The translations under genes and the position numbers were made by a program. A model generated the notes under the pieces. The model saw only the letters and a program-made list of their open reading frames with translations, had not been told where the DNA came from and searched no databases. A DNA stretch of 64,000 bases from Vibrio agarilyticus (GTDB taxonomy: Bacteria; Pseudomonadota; Gammaproteobacteria; Enterobacterales; Vibrionaceae), in the NCBI RefSeq assembly GCF_012641465.1, contig NZ_JABAIK010000002.1, forward strand, positions 62,001-126,000, given 5' to 3'. Positions 46,860 through 55,894 of this stretch are shown here, in pieces (position 1 is the first letter of the stretch; the number at the start of each line of letters is the position of its first letter).

Positions 46860-48488
46860 ATGATTGTTCGTTTTATCACCACGTTGCTGGTGTCTATTTT
46901 GAGCGTTTTGTTGCCGATTTCTACGGTAACGGCGGCAGAGTTTACCGCGGCTGTCAGTAAGACTCGAGTCAGCAAAAATGAAGTGTTTGAGTTGGTGATC
47001 ACGACAGATCAAGCGGTTAAGCAAAACAGCATTGATTTCTCGAGATTAAAAGATCACTTTTATTTGGGTCAGCCATCGCTCTACCAAAGCGAGCACATTA
47101 TTAATGGCAAGCGACGCAAACAGACCCAATGGCGCCTCTCTCTTGCGGCTAATCAATTAGGTCAGCTAACCATTCCGTCCTTTACCATTGACGGCGTTAG
47201 CACTCAACCGATCACCATTTTTGTCGAAGCAAATCCATCAGAACCTAAAGCAGAAGATTTGGTTAAATTACACGCAAGTCTGGATCGCGACATTCTCTAT
47301 CCGCAGCAAAATGCGCAGCTCACCAGTAAAATTATCATTACGGCTGATACTCGTCGCCTTGACAATGTGCGGTTAGTGCCCCCTTCGGTTAATGGTGCCA
47401 CGTTAGAGCCTGCCGGAAATGCTGAGCAATACAGCGCCATCATAGATGGCTTGCAAGCCACGATTGTCGAACAAAACTTTATCATTCACAGTGACGAGCC
47501 AGGCCAATATGTTATTACGCCGCCTAGCTTTAGCGCCGTATTTCAATACGGCGATCCACGGCAAGGTGGTAACCGCATTTTACCGATAGAACTTGACGTC
47601 GCCCCGCTGACATTAACCATCAAACCCATACCGAAAGAGGCCGTCAAACCTTGGTTGCCCGCCACCGGACTGACCTTGGCTCAGCAATGGCTGGGAGACA
47701 ATAGCCAGAGTGATATAGCCACAAATCAAAACAGTGTTCCAGAGCTGGCTCAGGGCGCTGCGATCACACGCGAAATCACGCTGACTACCACGGGCATTGA
47801 TGCAAAATTAATCCCAGAGCCACAGGTAAATTATCCATCTTCGGTTCGGGTCTATCGCGAAAAACCGCAAATCACAATCCTTGCTGATGGACAAAGTCAG
47901 ATTACCTACAAACACACCCTGATCCCAACCGAGTTAGGCCAACTCACGCTCCCTGCGATCACGGTGAATTGGTGGAACAGTCGCGAAGATCGCAATATTG
48001 CCACATCCATTCCCAGTAAAACCGTCAATATTATTGCGGCGAAAGACTCACTATTACCCACTTTGCGTCAAGAACCCGCTTCGACAGAAGCACCAACGAC
48101 AACAACAGAGCCGCCAATCAAATGGATCGTCAGCACGATAATATTTGCCACCCTTTGGCTCATCACCTTGGTAGCGTGGTTACGCGCGCGACGCCGCACC
48201 AATACTGTGACGCCCCAACACACGGCAGCCAAAACCGAGCCAAGTCTTGAACAAATTCTCAACTCCGGCGACACCGTGCTCATTATTCAGGCCGTTGAGC
48301 GATGGCTGAATAGCCAAACTCTCGACACACAAAGCGAGCGCAATGTGCGGAATGAATTGCAAGCCATGCAACGGGCCAAATTTGCCAAAACACCCAATCA
48401 GTGGTCGGCAGATAAACTTAAGCAGGCTATCGCACATGCCAAACCTAGTGACAAGAATTCAGAATCGAATACACTCGCACCACTGTAA
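46860..48488 (+). CDS. BatD-family membrane protein
   Basis: 542 residues. Signal peptide (residues about 8-24), three or four beta-sandwich domains typical of BatD ('SKTRVSKNEVFELVI' at the start of the first), a transmembrane helix near 420-440 and a cytosolic tail. Last gene of the MoxR-Bat operon. AAGGAG nine bases before the ATG at 46860 decides it over the TTG at 46857. Confidence 0.9.
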   Translation: MIVRFITTLLVSILSVLLPISTVTAAEFTAAVSKTRVSKNEVFELVITTDQAVKQNSIDFSRLKDHFYLGQPSLYQSEHIINGKRRKQTQWRLSLAANQLGQLTIPSFTIDGVSTQPITIFVEANPSEPKAEDLVKLHASLDRDILYPQQNAQLTSKIIITADTRRLDNVRLVPPSVNGATLEPAGNAEQYSAIIDGLQATIVEQNFIIHSDEPGQYVITPPSFSAVFQYGDPRQGGNRILPIELDVAPLTLTIKPIPKEAVKPWLPATGLTLAQQWLGDNSQSDIATNQNSVPELAQGAAITREITLTTTGIDAKLIPEPQVNYPSSVRVYREKPQITILADGQSQITYKHTLIPTELGQLTLPAITVNWWNSREDRNIATSIPSKTVNIIAAKDSLLPTLRQEPASTEAPTTTTEPPIKWIVSTIIFATLWLITLVAWLRARRRTNTVTPQHTAAKTEPSLEQILNSGDTVLIIQAVERWLNSQTLDTQSERNVRNELQAMQRAKFAKTPNQWSADKLKQAIAHAKPSDKNSESNTLAPL

Positions 48489-48493
48489 GATAT

Positions 48494-48518
48494 AAAAAAG
48501 CCCCTCATCAAGAGGGGC
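48494..48518 (-). terminator. Terminator of the pst operon
   Basis: GCCCCTC/GAGGGGC stem; on the minus strand six T residues follow, so it fits the pst transcript better than the converging Bat operon. Confidence 0.7.
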
Positions 48519-48651
48519 AAGAACTTACCATCGCGTTATTGTTGTAATCCTAGCAACCGAGCGGTTATTTGACCTTGCCACCGAAAGCGGCAGTGGCAGT
48601 GGCAATAAAATAAAAACTCAAAGTAGTTATGCTTAAATAACTTTAACGAAC

Positions 48652-49401
48652 TTACCCAAAGTCACCATTAACATACCCTTTGGTTCGATCATCGCGTGGC
48701 TGACTGAAAATTTGCGCTGTTGCATCGTGCTCAACCAGCTCTCCCATCAGGAAAAATGCCGTTCGATCAGAGATTCGGCGCGCTTGCTGCATTGAGTGCG
48801 TCACAATGACAATAGTGAACTTTTTCTTTAATTCTTCCATCAGCTCTTCGATTTTATGGGTCGCAATCGGATCGAGCGCTGACGTCGGTTCATCCATCAA
48901 GATGACATCAGGCTCCATCGCAATAGTTCGCGCAATGCATAAGCGCTGCTGCTGACCACCCGATAAGCCAAATGCGTGAGACTTCAAACGATCTTTAACC
49001 TCATCCCACAAAGCCGCGCCGCGAAGTGAGCGCTCAACAACGGTATCAATATGCTGTTTGTCTTTGATGCCCTGCGCGCGCAGCCCATACGCGACGTTTT
49101 CATAAATACTCATGGGAAACGGGTTGGGTTTTTGAAACACCATACCGACTTTAATGCGCAAATCAGCAACATCAATATTGCCGTAAATATTTTGCCCATC
49201 CATCGCTAAAGAGCCAGTAATCTTCACCCCTTCAATGAGGTCATTCATGCGATTGAGGCAACGCAATAATGTCGATTTCCCGCAACCCGACGGACCAATT
49301 AATGCCGTCACCTGGCGCTCTGGAATCGGTAAATTAATCGATTTCAGCGCTTGGTTTTCGCCGTAAAAAAGATCTAAGTTTTCGATGTTAAATTTATTCA
49401 T
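48652..49401 (-). CDS. pstB: Phosphate ABC transporter ATP-binding protein PstB
   Basis: 249 residues. Walker A 'GPSGCGKST', signature '[13 protein letters not shown]', Walker B '[13 protein letters not shown]'; '[16 protein letters not shown]' is characteristic of PstB. It powers phosphate import through PstA and PstC. AGGGA before the ATG at 49401 decides the start. Last gene of pstSCAB; no phoU follows, as in the second pst set of vibrios. Confidence 0.95.
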   Translation of the reverse strand: MNKFNIENLDLFYGENQALKSINLPIPERQVTALIGPSGCGKSTLLRCLNRMNDLIEGVKITGSLAMDGQNIYGNIDVADLRIKVGMVFQKPNPFPMSIYENVAYGLRAQGIKDKQHIDTVVERSLRGAALWDEVKDRLKSHAFGLSGGQQQRLCIARTIAMEPDVILMDEPTSALDPIATHKIEELMEELKKKFTIVIVTHSMQQARRISDRTAFFLMGELVEHDATAQIFSQPRDDRTKGYVNGDFG

Positions 49402-49430
49402 GGTCGTGATCCCTAACGTATTGACGTGCA

Positions 49431-50294
49431 TTAATAAGTTGCGGTGTTAAAACGGCGTGCGAGCAATTTGGTAAGCATATTGATCAGCAGCACCACCACA
49501 ATTAGAACCGTTGCCGTTCCATAGGCCTGGTTCCATTCATCAACCGTAAACAGCTCGGTTGTTAGCTTATACAGATGAACGGTAAGTGTACGTCCCGAGT
49601 CCATAATGGATTCTGGAATACGCGCTACCATACCCGCAGTTAAAAACACTGGGGCGGATTCACCTATGACACGACCAATACTCAAAATGACCGAGGTTAA
49701 AATACCAGGCATCGCACTGGGCAAGATCAAACGCCAAATGGTATAAATTTTTGATGCGCCAAGACCATAGGAGCCTTCACGATAAGTTTGTGGCACAGCC
49801 ATAAGTGCCTCTTCCGTGGTACGAATGATCACCGGAAGGATCAAAATGCTTAGGGTGAGTGCGCCAGATAAAATGGAAAAACCCAACCCCAAAATAGCGA
49901 CGAAAAACGTCATACCAAAGAGGCCAAAAATAATTGAGGGGATCCCTGCCAGTGATTCGGTACAAAAACGAATCACTTTGACAAACCGGCTACCGACTTT
50001 AGCGTATTCGGTAAGATAGATAGCTGTCATAATCCCAAGGGGTGCAGCCACCGCAATCGATGCAATCACCATATAAATGGTCGAAATGATCATCGGGAAA
50101 ATACCCTGCTCATCGCCGGTACGAGTGTAATTATCGGTGACGAAATCCCAATTTACGTGCTGTAACCCATTGGACAAAATGTACCAAATAATCCAAAAGA
50201 GAAAGCCAACTGTCAGGGCTGCTGCTGCCCAGACAAATGCAGTCAGAAGCGTGTCTTTACGCTGCCGCGCTTGTTTCAGTTTTACGCGATTCAT
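49431..50294 (-). CDS. pstA: Phosphate ABC transporter permease PstA
   Basis: 287 residues with six transmembrane helices and the EAA-type loop '[20 protein letters not shown]'. GGGAGG eight bases before the ATG at 50294 decides the start. It lies 17 bases after pstC and 29 before pstB. Confidence 0.94.
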   Translation of the reverse strand: MNRVKLKQARQRKDTLLTAFVWAAAALTVGFLFWIIWYILSNGLQHVNWDFVTDNYTRTGDEQGIFPMIISTIYMVIASIAVAAPLGIMTAIYLTEYAKVGSRFVKVIRFCTESLAGIPSIIFGLFGMTFFVAILGLGFSILSGALTLSILILPVIIRTTEEALMAVPQTYREGSYGLGASKIYTIWRLILPSAMPGILTSVILSIGRVIGESAPVFLTAGMVARIPESIMDSGRTLTVHLYKLTTELFTVDEWNQAYGTATVLIVVVLLINMLTKLLARRFNTATY

Positions 50295-50311
50295 AACATG
50301 AGCCTCCCTGA

Positions 50312-51241
50312 TCATTTCGCTTTTTGACGGTTAAGGTAGAGCAACGCGGCATTGAGTAGCATGATAAACGCCAACAATACGACACCTGTAGCGTAAAGCG
50401 CGTTCGCATGAACCCCACTGGCATACGACATTTCGATGGCGATATTTGCTGTCAGCGTGCGCGCAGAATCTAAGATGCCTTGCGGCATAGCAGGGGCATT
50501 GCCCATCACCATGATGATTGCCATCGTTTCGCCAAGTGCTCGACCAATGCCCAAAATGACACCAGTCATAATGCCCGAGCGCGCAGCCGGAACCAACAGC
50601 TTGAATATCGTAAAAATATGCGAAGCACCCAGAGCAAGTGAGCCCTCTTTGTACGCACGAGGTACGGCGCGAATGGACGTTTCAGACACGGTGATCACAG
50701 TGGGAAGAATCATGACACCCAGCACGATGATCCCCGCTAAAATGGTATTTCCAGCAGGAACGTTAAACAGATCTTGGATTAGGGGAACAATAATGACTAA
50801 GCCAAAAAAACCGTAAACGACTGACGGAATACCCGCGAGCAATTCAACCGCAGGGCGAATGACATCAGCGACGCGTTTCGGGGCAATTTCAGCAATGAAA
50901 ATCGCGGTTAACACGCCAACGGGAACGCCAACAACAACAGCGCCAAAAGTAGAAACAACAGACGCGACAATCATGGTAGCCACCCCATAAAGGGCAGGAG
51001 GCAGCCAATCTTGGCCCAGCACAATGCCAGTCACGCCTGCTTCTTGAAAAGCAGGAATGCTTTCACGAACAATAAAGTAGGCAATCACTGCCAAAGAGAC
51101 GATACCGATAACTGCACTGGTCAGGAACAAACCGTGGAACAAACGCTCCTTCCAATCTGTCCGCCGTTTTTGACGCAAAGGTACAGCGTCAATAGTGGTG
51201 ATATCACTAGCGCCTATAACGTTTTTTGATGCGATGGTCAT
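50312..51241 (-). CDS. pstC: Phosphate ABC transporter permease PstC
   Basis: 309 residues, six transmembrane helices; 'VPRAYKEGSLALGASHIFTI' is the ATPase-contact loop. Partner of PstA in the phosphate channel. An N-terminal cytosolic stretch of about 35 residues is typical of PstC. Confidence 0.94.
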   Translation of the reverse strand: MTIASKNVIGASDITTIDAVPLRQKRRTDWKERLFHGLFLTSAVIGIVSLAVIAYFIVRESIPAFQEAGVTGIVLGQDWLPPALYGVATMIVASVVSTFGAVVVGVPVGVLTAIFIAEIAPKRVADVIRPAVELLAGIPSVVYGFFGLVIIVPLIQDLFNVPAGNTILAGIIVLGVMILPTVITVSETSIRAVPRAYKEGSLALGASHIFTIFKLLVPAARSGIMTGVILGIGRALGETMAIIMVMGNAPAMPQGILDSARTLTANIAIEMSYASGVHANALYATGVVLLAFIMLLNAALLYLNRQKAK

Positions 51242-51327
51242 AATAGAATCTCACAGTTCGATTTAAAGTCGATGTGGACAAAAAGCGCTCAGCCCAAAAG
51301 TGGGCTGAGCAAAAGAGAAATCAAGAA

Positions 51328-52149
51328 TTAATTAACCGCGATATAACCTTTATCGCCAACTAACGCTTGAGCTTCATCGGTCAGCATCCACTCAAGAAAC
51401 TTTTGCGTTTCTGCGCTTGGTTTGCCTTCTTTGTAGAGAACAAGGAATGGACGTGCGACTTTGTATGACCCATTTTTTACATTTGGTACAGTTGCGGCAG
51501 TTCCGTCAATCGCAAGTGCATTTACAGAATCATCCACTGTACCTAGCGAAATATAACCAATCGCGTAAGGGTTAGATGCCACCATAGTTTTTAACGAACC
51601 ATTGCCGTTAGCAACTTGCGCTCGCTGTGAGATAGCAGAGACTTTCTTACCCGAAATTTTCTTTTTCAACTTCATAATGTCTTCAAACGCACCGCGAGTG
51701 CCTGACGCAGTGTCACGAGTGATAGCAACAATCGGCTTGTTCTCACCACCAACGTCTTTCCAGTTAGTGATTTCACCTTTGTAAATCTTAGTGACTTGCT
51801 CAGCAGTAAGACCTTTTAGTTTGTTTTTAGAGTTCACCACGATGGCGATGCCATCTTGAGCAACGACTTGCTCAACGAGCGTTGGCTCTTTTTCTGATGA
51901 CTTTAAGTTACGTGAAGACATTCCCAAATCTGCCGAACCATTTTTCGCTGCTTTGACACCAGCAGAAGAACCTGGACCTTGCACTTCAATAAAAACGCTA
52001 GGTTGTTTTTTCATATACGTTTCAGAAAATACTTCCATCAGTGGAGTAACACTGCTTGAGCCAACTGCTGAAATGGTTTCTTTTGCAAGCGCTGGATTGA
52101 TTGTCATTGCACCAATAAGAGCAATTGCACCGATTACTGTCTTTTTCAT
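51328..52149 (-). CDS. pstS: Phosphate-binding protein PstS
   Basis: 273 residues. Signal peptide ('MKKTVIGAIALIGAMTINPA'), then the phosphate-binding fold: 'AVGSSSVTPLMEVF', 'QGPGSSAGVKAAKNG', 'MSSRNL' and 'TRDTASGTRGAFE' provide the phosphate contacts. It captures phosphate in the periplasm for PstCAB. AAGGATA before the ATG at 52149 decides the start. Confidence 0.95.
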   Translation of the reverse strand: MKKTVIGAIALIGAMTINPALAKETISAVGSSSVTPLMEVFSETYMKKQPSVFIEVQGPGSSAGVKAAKNGSADLGMSSRNLKSSEKEPTLVEQVVAQDGIAIVVNSKNKLKGLTAEQVTKIYKGEITNWKDVGGENKPIVAITRDTASGTRGAFEDIMKLKKKISGKKVSAISQRAQVANGNGSLKTMVASNPYAIGYISLGTVDDSVNALAIDGTAATVPNVKNGSYKVARPFLVLYKEGKPSAETQKFLEWMLTDEAQALVGDKGYIAVN

Positions 52150-52215
52150 TACTATATCCTTTAGTGGCAACGTCGCCGTTGTGTGTCTTGAACGAGATTT
52201 ACTTTAGAATCCATT

Positions 52216-52234
52216 TGTGACAGTTACGTTTCAC
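52216..52234 (-). promoter_or_regulatory. Possible Pho box upstream of pstS
   Basis: On the minus strand GTGAAAC-GTAA-CTGTCAC: the second half equals the PhoB half-site CTGTCAC and is spaced 4 bases from a weaker first half. About 70 bases before pstS. Expected for a PhoB-controlled operon but the first half is poor. Confidence 0.4.
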
Positions 52235-52328
52235 TTAATTGAAGCCTCTGTTACATAGCGGTGAGTTGTGAGGTGCTGTTTCTTAACGATTTTTAGAGCG
52301 TTGTGGAATGCAGTGGTGTGGTCAAGGC

Positions 52329-52356
52329 AAAAAAAAACCGTCGACTGACGGTTTTT
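52329..52356. terminator. Bidirectional terminator between rhlE and pstS
   Basis: AAAACCGTC/GACGGTTTT stem with A and T runs on both sides; terminates the rhlE transcript on the minus strand. Confidence 0.8.
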
Positions 52357-52430
52357 AAGCAACTAAGTGACATCAAGATAAATAACTCAAAACTTGGGCA
52401 CTGCGTTGCAATCAAAGATAAGTACGTGCG

Positions 52431-53768
52431 CTACTCTTGGTTATCATCATTCGTAGCGGCTGGTTTCTTTTTCGGAATAAACACGTTATCGCCCACCGCA
52501 ACATTTTGGTAGAAACCTTTGTCACGTTTTGCCGGTTTTTTCGCTGATTTCTTAATCGGCGCTGCTTTCACTTTGGTGGGTGCCGCCTTTTTGCGGAAGT
52601 CCGGTTTTTTCGGTTTAATACCAGTAAACTTCCCTTTTAAATCATCAAACTGTGAGAAATCGATGGTTTGCTGAAGGAACGTCTCAATTCGCTTAAAGCT
52701 GGCCCAATCTTTTGGCCCAACCAAAGAAATCGCATCGCCTTTATTGCCCGCACGCCCGGTACGACCGATACGATGAACGTACTCCTCGGTATGTTTTGGC
52801 ATATCAAAGTTAATCACGTGCGTTACATTAGCAATATCAAGACCACGAGATGCAACATCCGTTGTCACAAGGATCTTAAACACCGCACGCTCAAATTGGC
52901 TCATGATCGTGCTGCGCTGCGCTTGATTCAGATTACCACTCAACGCGACCGCTTTCAGTTTCTGTTCATTTAGTTTGGCCGTTAAACGCTCTGTGTCGTC
53001 ACGTGTTGCCGTAAAAATGATCACCTGACGATAATCCGCTTGCTCAAGCACGCGCTGCAATATCGCTTCTTTATGATCGAGATGATCGCACAAGTAAAAT
53101 TTCTGAGTAATATCGCTGTGCTGCTCATTAGCCAGACCAATTGCGATACGCTTAGGGTTATTCAGCATCTCTGCCGCAATACCATTCACTTCGGCGTGAT
53201 CAAGCGTGGCTGAAAACATCAACGTCTGACGTCGGCGATGTTTGGCGGCTTTATGAATGCGGCGCAGTTCCGGCGCAAAACCAAGGTCCAACATACGATC
53301 GGCTTCATCCAGGATCAAAGTGTCAAGGCCATCAAGAAATAGCGACCGATGCTCGAGATGGTCAGCCAATCGTCCCGGCGTTGCCACAATAAATTTCGGA
53401 AAACGACGCAACGCCTTCACTTGATCGTTAAAATTTTCACCGCCTAAAATGAGCGCGGCTTCGTAGCTTAAACCGCCCAGCATAGAGCGCAATTCGCCGT
53501 AAACCTGCTTCGCCAGCTCTCGCGTTGGAGCCAAAATAACCGCACGCGGATCTTTGGCAGAAAAAGCCTTACTTTTTAGAGATTTATGCAATAAAGGCAG
53601 CACAAATGCCAGCGTTTTCCCTGAACCGGTTTTGGATGACGCCAGCAGATCTTTGCCCGCCATGGCCACTGGAATTGCCAATGCTTGGATTTCCGTGGTT
53701 TTTTGGAAATCGTAATGCTTCAGGTTTTTAAGCAGGCGATTGTCGAGCCCTAAGTCTTTAAATTGCAA
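52431..53768 (-). CDS. DEAD-box RNA helicase (RhlE/DeaD-like)
   Basis: 445 residues. All helicase motifs are present: Q motif 'TTEIQALAIPVAM', 'SSKTGSGKT' (I), 'PTRELAKQV' (Ia), 'DEAD' (II), 'SATLD' (III), 'RGLDIANVTHVINFD' (V) and 'HRIGRTGRAG' (VI). A basic tail rich in Lys, Pro and Ala (about 375-445) probably aids RNA binding. The frame is open to 53837, but GGAGG stands seven bases before a TTG at 53768 that opens 'LQFKDLGLDNRLLKNL', the conserved start. So a TTG start is likely. Confidence 0.9.
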   Translation of the reverse strand: MQFKDLGLDNRLLKNLKHYDFQKTTEIQALAIPVAMAGKDLLASSKTGSGKTLAFVLPLLHKSLKSKAFSAKDPRAVILAPTRELAKQVYGELRSMLGGLSYEAALILGGENFNDQVKALRRFPKFIVATPGRLADHLEHRSLFLDGLDTLILDEADRMLDLGFAPELRRIHKAAKHRRRQTLMFSATLDHAEVNGIAAEMLNNPKRIAIGLANEQHSDITQKFYLCDHLDHKEAILQRVLEQADYRQVIIFTATRDDTERLTAKLNEQKLKAVALSGNLNQAQRSTIMSQFERAVFKILVTTDVASRGLDIANVTHVINFDMPKHTEEYVHRIGRTGRAGNKGDAISLVGPKDWASFKRIETFLQQTIDFSQFDDLKGKFTGIKPKKPDFRKKAAPTKVKAAPIKKSAKKPAKRDKGFYQNVAVGDNVFIPKKKPAATNDDNQE

Positions 53769-53837
53769 AAATATGCCTCCGATAAGCGTATGCGTTCGCC
53801 TCAAACGCGCTCTAAGAGCGACCATACCCACAAGCAC

Positions 53838-54152
53838 AAAACGCTAAGTCAGTTCACTGGATTGAAGTAACTGGGGTATCTATTTAAGGCGGATTTCAAA
53901 CCGACAATGATACCGCGAAACCTCAGTACAAAGATATAGCCAACTGATGGCAGCCAAGCAATTAGCGCAATCCTTTGTGTGTCTCTAGGTTAAGAAAAAT
54001 CTCACCCTGTGGACGCCGTTGCTAAAAATAGGGACAGCATGAAATAAGCGGCCATTTCAATTGGGCCATATTACATAACCTCACTACACTGAGAAGGTCA
54101 AAAAGAGTTCAAATCGATTTTTGACTGTTACTATCACAACAAGGAGTAACCA
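53838..54152. other. Intergenic region upstream of lpp
   Basis: No gene seen. TTGGGC (54061-54066) and TACACT (54085-54090), 18 bases apart, are a possible promoter for lpp. CAAGGAG stands 8 bases before the lpp start. Confidence 0.4.
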
Positions 54153-54410
54153 ATGAAAAAAGTTCTTATTGCTGCAGCAGCAACTTCTCTTTTCGCTCTA
54201 GCAGGCTGTTCCAACGGCTATGACACCACAGTGGGAGAGTTGCAAAACGAGGTAAATTCACTTTCCAAACAAGTTGCCCAACTGAAAAATATGACTGCGC
54301 AGTCAGAAATGACGTCAGATGTGGCAGCGGCCGCCGCTCTCTCTGCGCAAGAAGAGGCAGAACGTGCGAATCAACGTCTTGATGGTATGTCTGGTTCTTG
54401 GAATAAGTAA
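54153..54410 (+). CDS. lpp: Major outer-membrane lipoprotein Lpp (Braun type)
   Basis: 85 residues. Signal with lipobox 'LAGC' (Cys19) and a mature part of heptad repeats ('VGELQNEVNSLSKQVAQLKN') that forms a trimeric coiled coil, then an alanine-rich helix. The C-terminal lysine would be the residue linked to peptidoglycan. An L,D-transpeptidase, the type of enzyme that makes that link, is encoded 300 bases downstream on the other strand. Confidence 0.92.
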   Translation: MKKVLIAAAATSLFALAGCSNGYDTTVGELQNEVNSLSKQVAQLKNMTAQSEMTSDVAAAAALSAQEEAERANQRLDGMSGSWNK

Positions 54411-54506
54411 TTTATTTCATTTAACTTGAATGGGTTTAACTAAGCTCTTTTATCATAGTGTTCTCCACTTTTATCGTTGGCTGTTGATGATTAAGCGCTT
54501 TGTCCC

Positions 54507-54639
54507 AATACCCAAACAATTTGAAGACGCTGATGCGGGTAGACGACTAGCGAACAAAACCTCTGAGCATAGATAGACTATGTAATGAGGGTTGTGAGTG
54601 CTAGGCATTACTACTGAACTTTCAAATGGGGCGGGTATA
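54507..54639 (+). repeat. ERIC element 12
   Basis: AATACCCAAACAATTTGAAG to GGGGCGGGTATA, full length with several changes. It lies between lpp and the converging transpeptidase gene. Confidence 0.85.
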
Positions 54640-54660
54640 AACCTATTAATACTGAATAAT

Positions 54661-54693
54661 AAAATTTGGCACTTAATCGTGCCAAATTTTTTG
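54661..54693. terminator. Bidirectional terminator between lpp and the L,D-transpeptidase gene
   Basis: A 12-bp stem AAAATTTGGCAC/GTGCCAAATTTT with a 6-base loop and flanking A/T runs. Confidence 0.85.
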
Positions 54694-54706
54694 TCCAATA
54701 CCCTCT

Positions 54707-55702
54707 TTAACGCCCATCAATTTTCACTGGCACACCATTTTGCGATGCAATGACCGCCTCCGCCATGGCTTCATCACGATTAGATTGATTGAGCATCGTT
54801 CTTAACTGGCGCGGCATTTTCAACGTCTGCTTTTTGCCATCTGCTTTGGTCAACGGTTCATGAACTTCGAGATAAATACGCTGATCCGGTTCACGCGCCA
54901 TTTTTATCGGCTGATTGATAATGCGTACCTGCGTTTTTGTATCAACCTGATGATATAACCACTCGATATCGGCAGGCGCCATACGAATACAACCGGCACT
55001 GACTCTTGCACCAATACCATACTCTTTATTCGTGCCATGGATAAGATATTGGCCACTGCCATAGGCCAACCTCAATGCAAAGAGACCGAGTGGGTTATCC
55101 GGTCCGGGCGGAACAACACTGGGCAGCGTAATCCCTCTTTCAAGATAATCTTTACGCACGGATTTGGGAGGAACCCACGTTGGGTTTGCACGTTTTTGAC
55201 TGATCCGTGTCACCATCTTGGGCGTCTCTCTACCAACACGACCAATGCCGACGGGAAAAATATGGACGATAGGCTCATCAGGGTCGAAATAATACAAACG
55301 CAATTCAGCCAAATTAATCACAATACCGGAACGTTGAACATTAGGCAGAATGAGCTGAGTGGGAATCGTGAGTGCATACCCGCGACTAGGAGCAAAGGGA
55401 TCAATACCAGGATTGGCTGCAACCAACGCGAGGTATCCCACATCGTAGTCTTTGGCAATATTCGGCAGCGTTTCGCCTCGCTCGACGATGTGATAGGTTG
55501 TGCGGCCCAACAGCCTTGCGCCATCGGCGTGTAATGTATAAGGCTGGGACCAAGCCGGAACGGTACCGCCTAGCAGGGCGAGCAATAAAGCCGCAGCTCG
55601 GCAAAGTTTAAAGAGGGGCCGGCATCGCTGTGTCACTTTGATGCGGCCTGTTTTCGTCATCCTTGCGTTACGTTCTCCTTGGGTTAATTGACGTAATTGC
55701 AT
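54707..55702 (-). CDS. L,D-transpeptidase (YcfS/ErfK type) with LysM domain
   Basis: About 331 residues. N-terminal membrane or signal segment (about 33-53), a LysM-like domain ('YHIVERGETLPNIAKDYDVG'), then a YkuD catalytic domain (about 125-260) with the active site 'HGTNKEYGIGARVSAGCIRM' (histidine and Cys). Enzymes of this type attach Lpp to peptidoglycan through diaminopimelate; the nearby lpp gene supports that role. Three starts are possible (GTG 55708, ATG 55702, ATG 55660); AGTAGG favours 55702. Confidence 0.9.
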   Translation of the reverse strand: MQLRQLTQGERNARMTKTGRIKVTQRCRPLFKLCRAAALLLALLGGTVPAWSQPYTLHADGARLLGRTTYHIVERGETLPNIAKDYDVGYLALVAANPGIDPFAPSRGYALTIPTQLILPNVQRSGIVINLAELRLYYFDPDEPIVHIFPVGIGRVGRETPKMVTRISQKRANPTWVPPKSVRKDYLERGITLPSVVPPGPDNPLGLFALRLAYGSGQYLIHGTNKEYGIGARVSAGCIRMAPADIEWLYHQVDTKTQVRIINQPIKMAREPDQRIYLEVHEPLTKADGKKQTLKMPRQLRTMLNQSNRDEAMAEAVIASQNGVPVKIDGR

Positions 55703-55743
55703 AGTCACCTACTTAATACCTGACTCTCGGTGATATTTAATTC

Positions 55744-55875
55744 TATACCCTTGCTACTTGAAACTGCTGCGTTGTTGACTGGCACCCACAAACCTCATCA
55801 CACCGTCTGCCTATGTTCGCTAGGTGCGGCTGAGTTTGCTGGTCGCCCAACGGGCTCTAACGTTGTTTGGGTATA
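55744..55875 (-). repeat. ERIC element 13
   Basis: TATACCCTTGCTACTTGAAAC to GTTGTTTGGGTATA, full length in reverse orientation, between the transpeptidase and photolyase genes (both on the minus strand). Confidence 0.85.
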
Positions 55876-55894
55876 GCTTAAACTTTTTGCTAAT

